Below are positions 12,275-21,815 of a stretch of 64,000 nt of DNA, in pieces. The stretch spans positions 496,001-560,000 of the forward strand of contig NZ_JACJUD010000001.1 in the NCBI RefSeq assembly GCF_014174475.1, given 5' to 3'. Below the pieces are notes generated by a model, which worked only from the letters and a program-made list of their open reading frames with translations, had not been told where the DNA came from and ran no database searches. This stretch comes from Aquipseudomonas ullengensis (lineage in GTDB: Bacteria; Pseudomonadota; Gammaproteobacteria; Pseudomonadales; Pseudomonadaceae). The first letter of the stretch is position 1, and each line of letters begins with the position of its first letter. Both the position numbers and the translations under genes were made by a program.

Positions 12275-12347
12275 GCCTCCCAGAGAACAACAGCGATACC
12301 CGTACACGCTGCACCTTGCGCAGTACTGCCCGCGGCAACTGGAAGTG

Positions 12348-12408
12348 CCGCCCGCCACCCCGGCCCATGTGGTCCGGGGCGGTGCTTGCCCACCAACCGG
12401 TGGGGCAC
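12348..12408 (+). other. Two GC-rich hairpins between phaC1 and phaZ
   Basis: The 189-bp gap 12275-12463 contains no gene. It holds CACCCCGG.../...CCGGGGCGGTG and TGCCCACC-AACC-GGTGGGGCA stem-loops without U-runs, plausible partial terminators or stability elements that set the phaC1/phaZ ratio. Confidence 0.45.
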
Positions 12409-12463
12409 TGGAGAGCCGCGCTGGATGTCGGCTCGCCACGGATCAAACCATAGGGCTTAGCGC

Positions 12464-13321
12464 ATGCCGCAACCTTTCGCATTTCGCACCATCGAACTGG
12501 ACGGCCAGACCATCCGTACGGCGGTCCGTCCGGGCAGCAGCAAGCTCACGCCGCTGCTGATCTTCAACGGCATCGGCGCCAACCTGGAGCTGGTGATGCC
12601 CTTCGTCCAGGCGCTCGACCCGGAACTGGAGGTGATCGCCTTCGACGTCCCCGGCGTTGGCGGCTCGTCCACGCCCAGCACGCCCTACCGCTTCCCCGGC
12701 CTGGCCAAGCTGGCCGCACGCATGCTCGACTACCTGGACTACGGCCAGGTCAACGCCATCGGCGTGTCCTGGGGGGGGGCACTGGCGCAGCAGTTCGCCC
12801 ACGACTACCCGGAGCGCTGCAAGAAACTGGTGCTGGCGGCCACGTCGGCAGGTGCCGTAATGGTGCCGGGCAAGCCCAAGGTGCTCTGGTGCATGGCCAG
12901 CCCGCGGCGCTATATCCAGCCGTCGTATGGCGTGCAGATCGCCCCGGAAATCTATGGCGGCGCCTTTCGCCGCGATCCCAAGCTGGCCCTGGCACACGCC
13001 AGCAAGGTCCGCTCGGGCGGTAAGATGGGTTACTACTGGCAGCTGTTCGCCGGCCTAGGCTGGACCAGCATCCACTGGTTGCACAAGATCAGACAACCTA
13101 CGCTGGTCTTGGCCGGCGACGATGACCCACTGATTCCGCTGGTCAACATGCGCCTGCTGGCCTGGCGCATCCCCAATACGGAATTTCACATCATCGACGA
13201 TGGTCACCTGTTCCTGGTGACCCGCGCCGAAGCGGTTGCCCCGATCATCATGAAGTTCCTTGAGGAAGAACGGCAGCGGGCCGTGATGCACCCGCAACCT
13301 ATGCCCGTTCGTGGTCACTGA
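12464..13321 (+). CDS. phaZ: Intracellular medium-chain-length PHA depolymerase
   Basis: A 285-residue alpha/beta hydrolase that hydrolyses stored PHA to 3-hydroxy acids. The nucleophile elbow is GVSWGG with Ser102; DDDP and DGHLF segments near 220 and 246 supply the acid and His. N-terminal ELDGQTIRTAVRPG matches the family. It lies between the two synthase genes, the standard class II arrangement. The Trp103-Gly-Gly codons are written as an uninterrupted run of nine G (12771-12779), which makes the catalytic motif prone to slippage. Confidence 0.96.
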   Translation: MPQPFAFRTIELDGQTIRTAVRPGSSKLTPLLIFNGIGANLELVMPFVQALDPELEVIAFDVPGVGGSSTPSTPYRFPGLAKLAARMLDYLDYGQVNAIGVSWGGALAQQFAHDYPERCKKLVLAATSAGAVMVPGKPKVLWCMASPRRYIQPSYGVQIAPEIYGGAFRRDPKLALAHASKVRSGGKMGYYWQLFAGLGWTSIHWLHKIRQPTLVLAGDDDPLIPLVNMRLLAWRIPNTEFHIIDDGHLFLVTRAEAVAPIIMKFLEEERQRAVMHPQPMPVRGH

Positions 13322-13342
13322 CCGCACAACTGTAGTGCTGCG

Positions 13343-13376
13343 CCGGCAGGATTGAGCCCGCTTCGGGCCCTGCCGG
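13343..13376 (+). terminator. Nested hairpin between phaZ and phaC2
   Basis: CCGGCAGG pairs with CCTGCCGG and encloses a second stem GCCCG-CTTC-GGGC. There is no U-run, so it may attenuate or stabilise rather than fully terminate. The 13322-13478 gap holds no gene. Confidence 0.5.
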
Positions 13377-13478
13377 AGTAAATGGATTTCTCGCGCGGCA
13401 GTCTGGAATGCGTTCCGGCGCGCCTTGGTACAAGCCTTGCTGTCATTGTTATGACGGTTTGACGACGGAGCCTGCCCC

Positions 13479-15161
13479 ATGCGTGAAAAGACTGCACCGG
13501 GATCACTGCCGGTACCCGCGAACTACATGAACGCGCAAAGCGCGATGGTCGGCCTGCGTGGCCGCGACATGTTTTCTACCATGCGTGGCCTGGCGTTCCA
13601 GGGCCTGCGCCAACCCGTACACAGCGCCCGTCATCTGCTTGCCCTGGGCAAGCAGCTCGGGCGCGTGATGCTCGGCGACACACCGCACAAGGTCAATCCG
13701 CAGGATGCGCGCTTCAGCGACCCATCCTGGCAACTCAACCCGTTCTACCGGCGCAGCCTGCAGGCTTACCTGGCCTGGCAGCAGCAGCTCAAGGCGTGGA
13801 TCGACGAGAGCGACCTGTCGCCCGACGACCGCACCCGCGCGCACTTCCTCTTCGCCCTGCTCAACGATGCGCTGTCGCCCTCCAACAGCGTGCTCAACCC
13901 GCTGGCGGTCAAGGAGCTGTTCAACAGCGGCGGCACCAGCCTGCTGCGCGGCGCACGCCACCTGTACGACGACATGCTGAACAACAGCGGCATGCCCAGC
14001 CAGGTCAACAAACAGGCCTTCGAGGTCGGTCGCAACCTGGCCCTGACGCCCGGTTCGGTGATCTTCCGCAACGAGATGTTCGAGCTCATCCACTACAAGC
14101 CGATGAGTGAAAAGCAGTACGCCAAGCCGCTGCTGATGGTCCCGCCGCAGATCAACAAGTTCTACATCTTCGACCTCAGCCCGGAGAAGAGCTTCGTCCA
14201 GTACTGCCTGAAGAATGGCCTGCAGGTGTTCATGATCAGCTGGCGCAACCCGGATGCGCGGCACCGTGAATGGGGCCTGTCCAGCTACGTGCAGGCGGTC
14301 GAAGAAGCCATGGACGTATGCCGCACCATTACTGGCAGCAAGGACGTCAACCTGATGGGCGCCTGCGCCGGCGGCCTGACCATCGGCGCCCTGCAAGGCC
14401 ACCTGCAGGCCAAGCGCCAGCTGCGCAAGGTCGGCTGCGCCACCTACCTGGTCAGCCTGCTGGACAGCCAGGTGAACAGCCCGGCAATGCTGTTCGCCGA
14501 CGAGCAGACCCTCGAATCGGCCAAGCGCCGCTCCTACCAGAGCGGCGTGCTGGATGGCCGCGACATGGCCCGGGTATTCGCCTGGATGCGCCCCAATGAC
14601 CTGGTGTGGAACTACTGGGTCAACAACTACCTGCTGGGCAAGGAACCGCCGGCGTTCGACATCCTCTACTGGAACAACGACAACACGCGCCTGCCGGCCG
14701 CCCTGCACGGCGACCTGCTCGACCTGTTCAAGCACAACCCGCTGACTCGCTCCGGTGGCATGGAAACCTGCGGCACGCCGATCGACCTGTCCAAGGTCAA
14801 CCTCGACAGTTTCAGCGTCGGCGGCATCAACGACCACATCACCCCGTGGGACGCGGTCTACCGCTCGACCCTGCTCCTGGGCGGCAACCGCCGCTTCGTG
14901 CTGTCCAACAGCGGGCATATCCAGAGCATTCTCAATCCGCCGGGCAACCCCAAATCCACCTACCTGGAAAACGGCAAGCTCAGCGCCGACCCGCGCGCCT
15001 GGTTCTACGACGCGAAGAAAGTGGAAGGCAGCTGGTGGCCGCAATGGCTGGAGTGGATCCAGGAGCGCTCCGGCGAGCAGAGCGAAAGCGTGTTCAGTGT
15101 CGGTAACAGCAAGTACCCGGCCATGGAAGCGGCGCCGGGCACCTACGTGCACATGCGCTAA
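13479..15161 (+). CDS. phaC2: Class II poly(3-hydroxyalkanoate) synthase 2
   Basis: A 560-residue paralogue of PhaC1 with the same catalytic layout: Cys296 in GACAGG, Asp452 in INDHITPW, His480 in SGHIQSI. Strong block identity with PhaC1 (for example FAWMRPNDLVWNYWVNNYL and FDILYWNND) shows a tandem duplication within the operon. ATG at 13479 follows a GGAG at about 13466. Both synthases typically differ in monomer preference; that cannot be read from the sequence. Confidence 0.97.
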   Translation: MREKTAPGSLPVPANYMNAQSAMVGLRGRDMFSTMRGLAFQGLRQPVHSARHLLALGKQLGRVMLGDTPHKVNPQDARFSDPSWQLNPFYRRSLQAYLAWQQQLKAWIDESDLSPDDRTRAHFLFALLNDALSPSNSVLNPLAVKELFNSGGTSLLRGARHLYDDMLNNSGMPSQVNKQAFEVGRNLALTPGSVIFRNEMFELIHYKPMSEKQYAKPLLMVPPQINKFYIFDLSPEKSFVQYCLKNGLQVFMISWRNPDARHREWGLSSYVQAVEEAMDVCRTITGSKDVNLMGACAGGLTIGALQGHLQAKRQLRKVGCATYLVSLLDSQVNSPAMLFADEQTLESAKRRSYQSGVLDGRDMARVFAWMRPNDLVWNYWVNNYLLGKEPPAFDILYWNNDNTRLPAALHGDLLDLFKHNPLTRSGGMETCGTPIDLSKVNLDSFSVGGINDHITPWDAVYRSTLLLGGNRRFVLSNSGHIQSILNPPGNPKSTYLENGKLSADPRAWFYDAKKVEGSWWPQWLEWIQERSGEQSESVFSVGNSKYPAMEAAPGTYVHMR

Positions 15162-15241
15162 CCCGCACACGCGAAACGACTGGCCGGGCAGCCCCCGGCC
15201 GGTTATCGTCGAGGCCCCTGCGGCCACTACAAGATCATGGA

Positions 15242-15856
15242 ATGAAGACCCGCGACCGCATCCTCGAGTGTGCCCTGAACCTGTTCAATCAGCAGGGCGA
15301 ACCCAACGTCTCCACCCTCGAAATCGCCACCGAGATGGGCATCAGCCCCGGCAACCTGTATTACCACTTCCACGGTAAAGAGCCGTTGATCATGGAGCTG
15401 TTCGAGCGCTTCCAGGCCGACCTGGCGCCGCTGCTCGATCCGCCGGAAGAGGCAGCCCTGGATGCCGAGGACTACTGGCTGTTCCTGCACCTGATCGTCG
15501 AGCGCCTAGCGCAGTACCGCTTCCTGTTCCAGGACCTGTCCAACCTCGCCGGGCGCCTGCCCAAGCTGGCTCGCGGCATCCGCCTGTGGCTCAACCAGCT
15601 CAAGCGCACCCTGGCCTCGCTGCTGGCGCGCCTTGGCGCACTCGGGCAATTGCGCAGCGGCACCCAGGCACTGGGACAACTGGTCGAGCAGGTCACCCTG
15701 ACCCTGCTGTTCTCCCTCGACTACCAGCGCATCGTCGGTGCCGACGGCGAAGTTCGTCTGGTGGTGTACCAGGTGATGATGCTGGTCGCCCCACACCTGA
15801 CCGACGACTCACGCACCGCCGCCGAACAACTGGCCCGACGCTACCTGGAAGTTTGA
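15242..15856 (+). CDS. phaD: TetR-family PHA regulator PhaD
   Basis: A 204-residue protein with a TetR N-terminal helix-turn-helix (MKTRDRILECALNLFNQQGE, then EIATEMGISPGNLYYHF, about 1-50) and a helical ligand-binding domain. In P. putida PhaD activates the pha promoters in response to a fatty-acid-derived ligand. It is last in the plus-strand pha operon and convergent with phaF. It ends at a strong bidirectional terminator. Confidence 0.95.
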   Translation: MKTRDRILECALNLFNQQGEPNVSTLEIATEMGISPGNLYYHFHGKEPLIMELFERFQADLAPLLDPPEEAALDAEDYWLFLHLIVERLAQYRFLFQDLSNLAGRLPKLARGIRLWLNQLKRTLASLLARLGALGQLRSGTQALGQLVEQVTLTLLFSLDYQRIVGADGEVRLVVYQVMMLVAPHLTDDSRTAAEQLARRYLEV

Positions 15857-15870
15857 CCGCCCAGAAACGC

Positions 15871-15897
15871 AAAAGCCCGGCACTAGGCCGGGCTTTT
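15871..15897. terminator. Bidirectional terminator between phaD and phaF
   Basis: AAAAGCCCGGC-ACTA-GGCCGGGCTTTT has a U-run on both strands, serving phaD (plus) and phaF (minus). Confidence 0.9.
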
Positions 15898-15913
15898 GCT
15901 GTCCTGGGAAAAC

Positions 15914-16735
15914 TCAGGACGGTGTAGCAGGTGCCACGGGGGCAGCTACCGGTGCAGCAGGTGCGGCCGGAGCAGCAGCCGGTGCGGCGGGCTTGGCAGC
16001 TACCGGTTTGGCAGCAGGCTTGGCGGCAGGCTTCTTCGCCGCTGGCTTGGCTGCCGGCTTAACTGCAGCTTTCACCGCAGGCTTGGCTGCAGGTTTGGCG
16101 GCGGGCTTAGCGGCCGGTTTGGCAGCGGCCTTGACCAGCGGTTTAGCTGCCGGCTTGGCTGCAGGTTTTGCAGCAGCCTTGGCCACTGGCTTGGCAGCCG
16201 GTTTGGCGGCGGGCTTAGCAGCTGCCTTGGCGACCGGCTTGGCTGCCGGCTTGACCGATTTCACCGAAACACCGGTGAGCTTCTCGATCTGCTTGGTCAG
16301 GGTATCGACCTTGGTCTGCAGCGATTTCACTTCGTTGCGGCTCGGTACACCGAGACGGGAAATGGCACTGTTCAGACGCTTATCGAAAGCCTCTTCCAGC
16401 TCGCCCCATTTGCCCAGCGCCTTGCCTTTGACTTCGTCGACTTTCGACTTGGCCGAACCGACGGTGGTACCCACCGACGACTTCACCACGTCCAGTTGCT
16501 TGTCAACTTCGGTCTTGGCTTGTTTCTCGGCTTTCTCGCCGTCCTTGACCAGACCGTCGAACAGCTTGGTGCCGTCCTTGCTGACCTTGGAATAGGCACC
16601 GAGACCGGCCAGCCAGATCTGACGCGAGTACTTCTCGATCTCGCCGATCCAGGAACCGCTTTCTTTCTTCGCTGCGGGTTTCGCGGCGGGTTTCTTAGCT
16701 GCTGGTTTAGCAGCGGTAGGTTTCTTGACAGCCAT
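15914..16735 (-). CDS. phaF: PHA granule-associated, histone-like phasin PhaF
   Basis: A 273-residue protein. The N-terminal half carries a phasin domain with WLAGLGAYSKVSKDGTKLF and a coiled-coil segment near 110-140; the C-terminal half is a long run of Lys-Pro-Ala-Ala repeats resembling histone H1. Known PhaF binds granules through the phasin part and DNA through the KPAA tail, segregating granules at division. ATG at 16735 follows an AGGAG; an upstream in-frame Met at 16780 is rejected because it lies inside the phaI end. It is 10 nt after phaI and so in the same operon. Confidence 0.96.
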   Translation of the reverse strand: MAVKKPTAAKPAAKKPAAKPAAKKESGSWIGEIEKYSRQIWLAGLGAYSKVSKDGTKLFDGLVKDGEKAEKQAKTEVDKQLDVVKSSVGTTVGSAKSKVDEVKGKALGKWGELEEAFDKRLNSAISRLGVPSRNEVKSLQTKVDTLTKQIEKLTGVSVKSVKPAAKPVAKAAAKPAAKPAAKPVAKAAAKPAAKPAAKPLVKAAAKPAAKPAAKPAAKPAVKAAVKPAAKPAAKKPAAKPAAKPVAAKPAAPAAAPAAPAAPVAAPVAPATPS

Positions 16736-16745
16736 CCTGCTCTCC

Positions 16746-17207
16746 TTATTGAGTACGCGCGACACGCTCAAGCAATGCATTCAACTCGTCCAGCTTAGCA
16801 GAGAGTGCCTCAACGTCTTGCTTGGAGGGAATACCCAAGCGATTCAGGCCGGCAGCGACGCGACCGTCGAAGGCTTTTTCGATCTTGTCGAACTGCCCTT
16901 CAACCTTGCCCTTCACTTCGGAGACGCTGGATTTGACGCTCGACTTGACGCTGGCAACCTGGGTTTCGAACTGGCTGTTGGCGGCTTCGACCTGCTTGGT
17001 CACCAGCTTCTTGCCTTCTTTCTCGACGCCTTCACCGGCCTTGACCAGGTCCTTGAAGTAATCGACGCCTTCGGCACCGGCTTTGGCGTAGGCGCCCAGA
17101 CCGGCCAGCCAGACCTTGCGGGCATAGGCTTTAACGTCGGTCAGAACGGTGGCTTTGCTTTCGACTACGGCTTCAACTTTCTTCTTGACGGCGGCTTTAG
17201 TGGCCAT
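16746..17207 (-). CDS. phaI: PHA granule-associated phasin PhaI
   Basis: A 153-residue small phasin homologous to the N-terminal half of PhaF (AYARKVWLAGLGAYAKAGAEG in both), lacking the KPAA tail. It coats PHA granules and controls their size and number. The start is ATG 17207 with GAGGTG upstream; the ORF could extend four codons further. It is the first gene of the phaI-phaF operon. The 17208-17327 upstream region holds the phaI promoter, with a short GTCC/GGAC palindrome at about 17250 that could be part of a PhaD operator. Confidence 0.94.
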   Translation of the reverse strand: MATKAAVKKKVEAVVESKATVLTDVKAYARKVWLAGLGAYAKAGAEGVDYFKDLVKAGEGVEKEGKKLVTKQVEAANSQFETQVASVKSSVKSSVSEVKGKVEGQFDKIEKAFDGRVAAGLNRLGIPSKQDVEALSAKLDELNALLERVARTQ

Positions 17208-17327
17208 GCGGCACCTCACGTTCAGAGTGATGAAAAGGTGGTCCTTTCACAGGACTTGAACGCAAGGTAGTTAGAAAAATTAGAAATCACATACTAGGCC
17301 GCGCGGATCGCCTGCGCGCCGTACGCC

Positions 17328-17606
17328 TCAACCCTGCAAGTGCTTGTCCAGGGTCTCTTCGATTTCGCGCTTGATGGTGCCGCCCAGGGCAGACAGCAAC
17401 AGGCCCAGCTTGAGGCTGACGCGCACCAGTTCGTCACTCACCTCGATGCTGCCATCGGCACCGCTGCGCTTGAACTCCAGCGTGTCGCCAACCCAGCGGT
17501 ACTTCACGGCGTATTCACGGGCCAGGCGCTCGGCCAGCGCCTCGGCTTTTTCACGGGCGCTCGCGCGGCCCAGGGAATGCGAACGTTCAACGGTGATGCG
17601 ACTCAT
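17328..17606 (-). CDS. Polyhydroxyalkanoic acid system family protein (PHA_gran_rgn)
   Basis: A 92-residue protein (MSRITVERSHSLGRASAREKAEALAERLAREY) of the small family found next to pha genes. HSLGRASAREKAEALA, YRWVGDTLEFKRSGADG and the end GGTIKREIEETLDKHL are characteristic. The fold resembles small cyclase/dehydratase-like proteins and its exact role in PHA granules is unknown. It is upstream of phaI on the same strand, with 120 bp between. Confidence 0.85.
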   Translation of the reverse strand: MSRITVERSHSLGRASAREKAEALAERLAREYAVKYRWVGDTLEFKRSGADGSIEVSDELVRVSLKLGLLLSALGGTIKREIEETLDKHLQG

Positions 17607-17720
17607 GCATGGCTCCGACAGCGACCTGATGTCGCACGACTATAGCGCCCCGCCCAGTGCCAAGACAAAGGCAGGCCACGGGTTTAGAATGGCCGCCACT
17701 TTGATTCCGGTGACCGCGAC

Positions 17721-18491
17721 ATGAACGATCCGCGCAAGGCCCACGACAGCGAACCGACCACCCACTTCGGCTTTCAGGACGTTCCGGAAAGCCAGAAGGC
17801 CGGCAAGGTGGCCGAGGTGTTCCACTCCGTGGCCGCCAAGTACGACCTGATGAACGACCTGCTTTCCGGCGGTATGCACCGCCTGTGGAAGCGCTTCACC
17901 ATCGAGCTCTCGGGCGTGCGTCCGGGCAACCGCGTGCTGGATATCGCGGGCGGCACTGGCGACCTGGCACGCAAGTTCTCCAGCCTGGTCGGCCCGACCG
18001 GCGAAGTGGTGCTGGCCGACATCAACGAGTCGATGCTCAAGGTCGGCCGTGACCGCCTGCTCGACAAGGGCGTGGCCGGCAACGTGGTGTTCGTCCAGGC
18101 CGACGCGGAAAAACTGCCGTTCCCGGACAACCACTTCGACGTCATCACCATTGCCTTCGGCCTGCGCAACGTCACGAACAAGGAAGACGCCCTGCGTTCC
18201 ATGCTGCGCGTGCTCAAGCCCGGCGGCCGCCTGCTCGTGCTGGAGTTCTCCAAGCCGTCCAGCGCGCTGCTGTCCAAGGCCTACGACACCTACTCGTTCG
18301 CCTTCATGCCGCTGATGGGCAAGCTGATCACCAACGACGCCGAGAGCTACCGCTACCTGGCCGAGTCGATCCGCATGCACCCGGATCAGGACACGCTGAA
18401 AGCGATGATGGCCGAGGCCGGCTTCGAGCGCGTGACCTTCCACAACATGACCGGCGGCATCGTCGCCCTGCATCGCGGTATCAAACCCTGA
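17721..18491 (+). CDS. ubiE: Ubiquinone/menaquinone C-methyltransferase UbiE
   Basis: A 256-residue SAM-dependent methyltransferase that adds the C-methyl to the demethylated quinone ring. SAM motif I is [12 protein letters not shown] (about 74-85); the UbiE signature [24 protein letters not shown] is at about 34-57 and [20 protein letters not shown] near 149. The N-terminal 20 residues extend beyond the E. coli protein slightly. The stop TGA and the ATG of ubiJ overlap by 1 nt, giving an ubiE-ubiJ-ubiB operon. Confidence 0.97.
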   Translation: MNDPRKAHDSEPTTHFGFQDVPESQKAGKVAEVFHSVAAKYDLMNDLLSGGMHRLWKRFTIELSGVRPGNRVLDIAGGTGDLARKFSSLVGPTGEVVLADINESMLKVGRDRLLDKGVAGNVVFVQADAEKLPFPDNHFDVITIAFGLRNVTNKEDALRSMLRVLKPGGRLLVLEFSKPSSALLSKAYDTYSFAFMPLMGKLITNDAESYRYLAESIRMHPDQDTLKAMMAEAGFERVTFHNMTGGIVALHRGIKP

Positions 18492-19105
18492 TGCTGCTGA
18501 CCGGGCTGCTGGCAGGCGTCGAACACGGCCTCAACCGCGTCCTGGCGATGGACAGCACGGCACTGCCGCGGCTGGCCCGCCTGGAAGGCAAGGTCATCGA
18601 GGTCGACTGCCTGAGCCCGGCCCTGCGCCTGTTCATTCTGCCCGGTGCCGAGGGCCTGCAACTGGCCAGCCACTGGGATGCCGCCGACTGCCGACTGCGC
18701 GCCCCGGCCAGCAGCCTGTTGCGCCTGGCCCTGGCCAAGGACAAGACCGCCATCCTGCACCAGCCCGAGGTCGCCCTGGATGGCGACAGCGCCGTACTGC
18801 TGGAGCTGGCGGCGATCCTCCAGGACCTTGAACTGGACTGGGAATACGAGCTGTCACGCTGGCTCGGCCCGGTCGGCAGTCAGTTGCTCGGCAGCCACCT
18901 GCGCAGCCGCGTGCAGTGGGCCGGCGACAGCCTCGACAGCCTGCGCCTGACCCTTGCCGACTACCTCAGTGAAGAATCGCGCAGCCTGGTGGGTGAACGC
19001 GAAGCGCAGGCGCGCTTCAGCGAACTCGACCAGCTCAAGCTCGCCCTCGACCGCCTCGATGCCCGCATCGAACGCCTCGCCCGTAAGGCCAAAACCTCAC
19101 CATGA
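18491..19105 (+). CDS. ubiJ: Ubiquinone biosynthesis accessory factor UbiJ (SCP2-type)
   Basis: A 204-residue protein with an N-terminal sterol-carrier-protein-2 lipid-binding domain (about 1-110) and a helical, coiled-coil-like C-terminus rich in Glu/Arg ([18 protein letters not shown]). UbiJ with UbiK forms the assembly factor that holds ubiquinone intermediates for the cytosolic Ubi complex. Placement between ubiE and ubiB is the same as in E. coli (yigP). The stop overlaps the ubiB start by 4 nt (ATGA). Confidence 0.92.
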   Translation: MLLTGLLAGVEHGLNRVLAMDSTALPRLARLEGKVIEVDCLSPALRLFILPGAEGLQLASHWDAADCRLRAPASSLLRLALAKDKTAILHQPEVALDGDSAVLLELAAILQDLELDWEYELSRWLGPVGSQLLGSHLRSRVQWAGDSLDSLRLTLADYLSEESRSLVGEREAQARFSELDQLKLALDRLDARIERLARKAKTSP

Positions 19106-20694
19106 AGCTGCTTGCCGCCCGCCGCCTGATGCGCATCCTGCGCGTGATCATTCGTTACCGCCTGGATGACCTGCTGCTGAACCAGCCCCTGCCCGCCTGG
19201 ATGCGCGCCCTGCGCCTGATCCTGCCGTGGCGCTGGCTGCCACGCAAACCGTTGCAGCTGAGCCGTGGCGCGGCGCTGCGCCTGGCCCTGGAGGAACTCG
19301 GACCGATCTTCATCAAGTTCGGCCAACTGCTGTCCACCCGCCGCGACCTGTTGCCGCCTGACGTTGCTGACGAGCTGGCGCGCCTGCAGGACCAGGTGCC
19401 GCCGTTCGATTCGGTGCATGCCATTGCGCGCATCGAAGAGCAGCTCGGTGCCACGGTCGGCGAGGTCTTCGCCCGCTTCGACGTCGAGCCGCTGGCCTCG
19501 GCCTCGGTGGCGCAGGTGCATGCCGCGCAGCTGAAAAGCGGCGAGGAAGTGGTGGTCAAGGTGATCCGCCCGGGCCTGCGCCCGATCATCCGCCAGGACC
19601 TGGCCTGGCTGTTCCTCCTCGCGCGCATCGCCGAGAAGGCCTCCGCCGACGCCCGCCGCCTGCGCCCGATGGAAGTAGTCAGCGACTACGAGAAAACCAT
19701 CTACGACGAACTCGACCTGCTGCGCGAGGCGGCCAACGCCAGCCAGCTGCGGCGCAATTTCGACGGCTCCGACCTGCTCTACGTACCGCAGGTGTACTGG
19801 GACTGGTGCCGGCCCAAGGTGCTGGTGATGGAACGCATCTACGGCATCCCGGTGACCGATCTCGCGGTGCTCGCCGACCAGCGCACCAACATGAAACTGC
19901 TGGCCGAGCGCGGCGTGGAGATCTTCTTCACCCAGGTGTTCCGCGACAGTTTCTTCCACGCCGACATGCACCCCGGCAACATCTTCGTCAGCACCCGTAC
20001 GCCGTGGAGCCCGCAGTACATTGCCATCGACTGCGGCATCGTCGGCAGCCTCACCCCCGAGGACCAGGACTACCTGGCGCGCAACCTGATCGCCTTCTTC
20101 AAGCGCGACTACCGCCGCGTGGCGCAGCTGCACATCGACTCCGGCTGGGTACCGGCCGAAACCCGGGTGAATGATTTCGAAGCGGCGATCCGCACCGTCT
20201 GCGAGCCGATCTTCGAGAAACCGCTGAAAGACATTTCCTTCGCCCAACTGCTGCTGCGCCTGTTCCAGACCGCGCGCCGCTTCAACATGGAAGTGCAGCC
20301 GCAGCTGGTGCTGTTACAGAAGACCTTGCTCAACATCGAAGGCCTGGGCCGCCAGCTGTACCCGGACCTGGACCTGTGGAGCACCGCGCAGCCCTTCCTC
20401 GAACGCTGGATGCGTGAACGCATCAGCCCCATGCAGTTGCTGCGCAACCTGCAGCAGCAGGCCGAACAAGTACCGCACCTGTCACAGATGGCCCGCGACA
20501 CCCTGGAGCGCCTCAACCAGCCCCAGGCGCAAGCCGCACAGGCCACACCTGTCGCCAAGCACACCTGGGCCCTGCGCCTGCTGGGTGCGGCGCTGGTCGC
20601 CGGCGGCGTCAGCCAGGGCCTGGCACTGAGCCCGGCAGCGTGGGCCAGTTGGCTCAGCCTGGGGGCCGGCTTGCTGCTGGTCCTGCGCCGATAG
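19102..20694 (+). CDS. ubiB: Ubiquinone biosynthesis kinase-like protein UbiB
   Basis: A 530-residue atypical protein kinase-like ATPase of the UbiB/ADCK family. The family KxGQ motif is [14 protein letters not shown] (about 73), with [14 protein letters not shown] as the Ala-rich nucleotide loop and HADMHPGN as the catalytic-loop equivalent; DCGIVG takes the DFG position. Two C-terminal transmembrane segments (about 485-528) anchor it in the inner membrane. It is the last gene of the ubi operon. Confidence 0.97.
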   Translation: MKLLAARRLMRILRVIIRYRLDDLLLNQPLPAWMRALRLILPWRWLPRKPLQLSRGAALRLALEELGPIFIKFGQLLSTRRDLLPPDVADELARLQDQVPPFDSVHAIARIEEQLGATVGEVFARFDVEPLASASVAQVHAAQLKSGEEVVVKVIRPGLRPIIRQDLAWLFLLARIAEKASADARRLRPMEVVSDYEKTIYDELDLLREAANASQLRRNFDGSDLLYVPQVYWDWCRPKVLVMERIYGIPVTDLAVLADQRTNMKLLAERGVEIFFTQVFRDSFFHADMHPGNIFVSTRTPWSPQYIAIDCGIVGSLTPEDQDYLARNLIAFFKRDYRRVAQLHIDSGWVPAETRVNDFEAAIRTVCEPIFEKPLKDISFAQLLLRLFQTARRFNMEVQPQLVLLQKTLLNIEGLGRQLYPDLDLWSTAQPFLERWMRERISPMQLLRNLQQQAEQVPHLSQMARDTLERLNQPQAQAAQATPVAKHTWALRLLGAALVAGGVSQGLALSPAAWASWLSLGAGLLLVLRR

Positions 20695-20803
20695 CCAGTG
20701 CCGACGCCGGCTGGCACACTAGGGCGGTTCGGTAGAGGGCACTGCCTGGCCCACCGCGCAACGAATTGATCCGGCATGCTGCGCATGCCATGAGACGACC
20801 CTA

Positions 20804-21205
20804 ATGACTGATTGGCTCGACGAGATTCACTGGAACGAAGATGGCCTGCTCCCCGCCATCGCCCAGGACCACAAGACCGGCCGCATCCTGATGATGGCCT
20901 GGATGAACCGCGAAGCCCTGGCCCTGACCGCCAGCGAACAACGCGCCATCTACTGGTCGCGCTCGCGCGGCAAGCTGTGGCGCAAGGGCGAGGAGTCCGG
21001 CCATGTGCAAAAGCTGCACGAGCTGCGCCTGGACTGCGACGCCGACGTGATCGTGCTGCAGGTGGAGCAGATCGGCGGCATCGCCTGCCACACCGGCCGT
21101 GAAAGCTGCTTCTACCGCGTCTACGAGAATGGCGCCTGGAAGACCGTCGACGCCGTCCTCAAAGACCCGGATGCCATCTACCACGCAGGACACAGCCATG
21201 AGTAG
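20804..21205 (+). CDS. hisI: Phosphoribosyl-AMP cyclohydrolase
   Basis: A 133-residue enzyme for the third step of histidine biosynthesis, with zinc/metal-binding [21 protein letters not shown] including the conserved Cys residues and [17 protein letters not shown]. Monofunctional, as usual in Pseudomonas, with HisE encoded next. Its last codons overlap hisE by 8 nt. Confidence 0.97.
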   Translation: MTDWLDEIHWNEDGLLPAIAQDHKTGRILMMAWMNREALALTASEQRAIYWSRSRGKLWRKGEESGHVQKLHELRLDCDADVIVLQVEQIGGIACHTGRESCFYRVYENGAWKTVDAVLKDPDAIYHAGHSHE

Positions 21206-21542
21206 CAGCGACACCCTCACCCGCCTGGCCGAGGTGCTGGAGTCGCGCAAGGGCGCGGCGCCGGACAGCTCCTACGTGGCCAGCCTGTACCACAAGGGCC
21301 TGAACAAGATCCTGGAGAAGGTCGGCGAAGAGTCGGTCGAAACCATTCTTGCGGCCAAAGACGCCGCCATCAGTGGCGACAACAGCGACGTGATCTACGA
21401 AACCGCCGACCTCTGGTTCCACAGCCTGGTCATGCTCGCCGCACTCGGCCAGCATCCGCAGGCCGTGCTGGACGAGCTGGATCGACGCTTTGGACTCTCC
21501 GGGCATGCTGAAAAAGCAGCCCGCCCGACTACTTCCGACTGA
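21198..21542 (+). CDS. hisE: Phosphoribosyl-ATP pyrophosphatase
   Basis: A 114-residue enzyme for the second step of histidine biosynthesis. The ATG at 21198 ([19 protein letters not shown]) is chosen over longer in-frame starts that lie inside hisI. MazG-like [16 protein letters not shown] and [14 protein letters not shown] carry the Mg-binding Glu residues. It sits 21 nt before tatA, so his and tat genes may be co-transcribed. Confidence 0.96.
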   Translation: MSSSDTLTRLAEVLESRKGAAPDSSYVASLYHKGLNKILEKVGEESVETILAAKDAAISGDNSDVIYETADLWFHSLVMLAALGQHPQAVLDELDRRFGLSGHAEKAARPTTSD

Positions 21543-21563
21543 TTATTTACGAGGACTGATTAC

Positions 21564-21812
21564 ATGGGCATTTTCGACTGGAAACACTGGATCGTCATTC
21601 TCATCGTGGTAGTGCTGGTATTCGGCACCAAGCGCCTGAAAAACCTCGGCTCCGACCTGGGCGAGACCATCAAGGGCTTCCGCAAGGCGATGAACACCGA
21701 AGACGAAAAAACCGAAACACCGGCACCGGCCAGCACCACCGAGCAGCTGCACCAGCCGCAGACCATCGACGCCCAGGCGCAGAAAGTCGAAGAGCCGGCG
21801 CGCAAGGATTAA
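21564..21812 (+). CDS. tatA: Twin-arginine translocase subunit TatA
   Basis: An 82-residue pore-forming subunit with one N-terminal transmembrane helix ([13 protein letters not shown], about 10-22), the FG hinge in [16 protein letters not shown], then an amphipathic helix and charged tail. GAGG upstream at about 21551. The tatABC order is standard. Confidence 0.96.
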   Translation: MGIFDWKHWIVILIVVVLVFGTKRLKNLGSDLGETIKGFRKAMNTEDEKTETPAPASTTEQLHQPQTIDAQAQKVEEPARKD

Positions 21813-21815
21813 GCC

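Noticed and set aside
10496-12439. 647-residue minus-strand open frame
   Set aside because: Antisense to phaC1, whose catalytic triad and length are certain; long antisense frames are common in high-GC genes.
15950-16260. Insertion or satellite repeat
   Set aside because: The repetitive DNA encodes the in-frame KPAA tail of PhaF.
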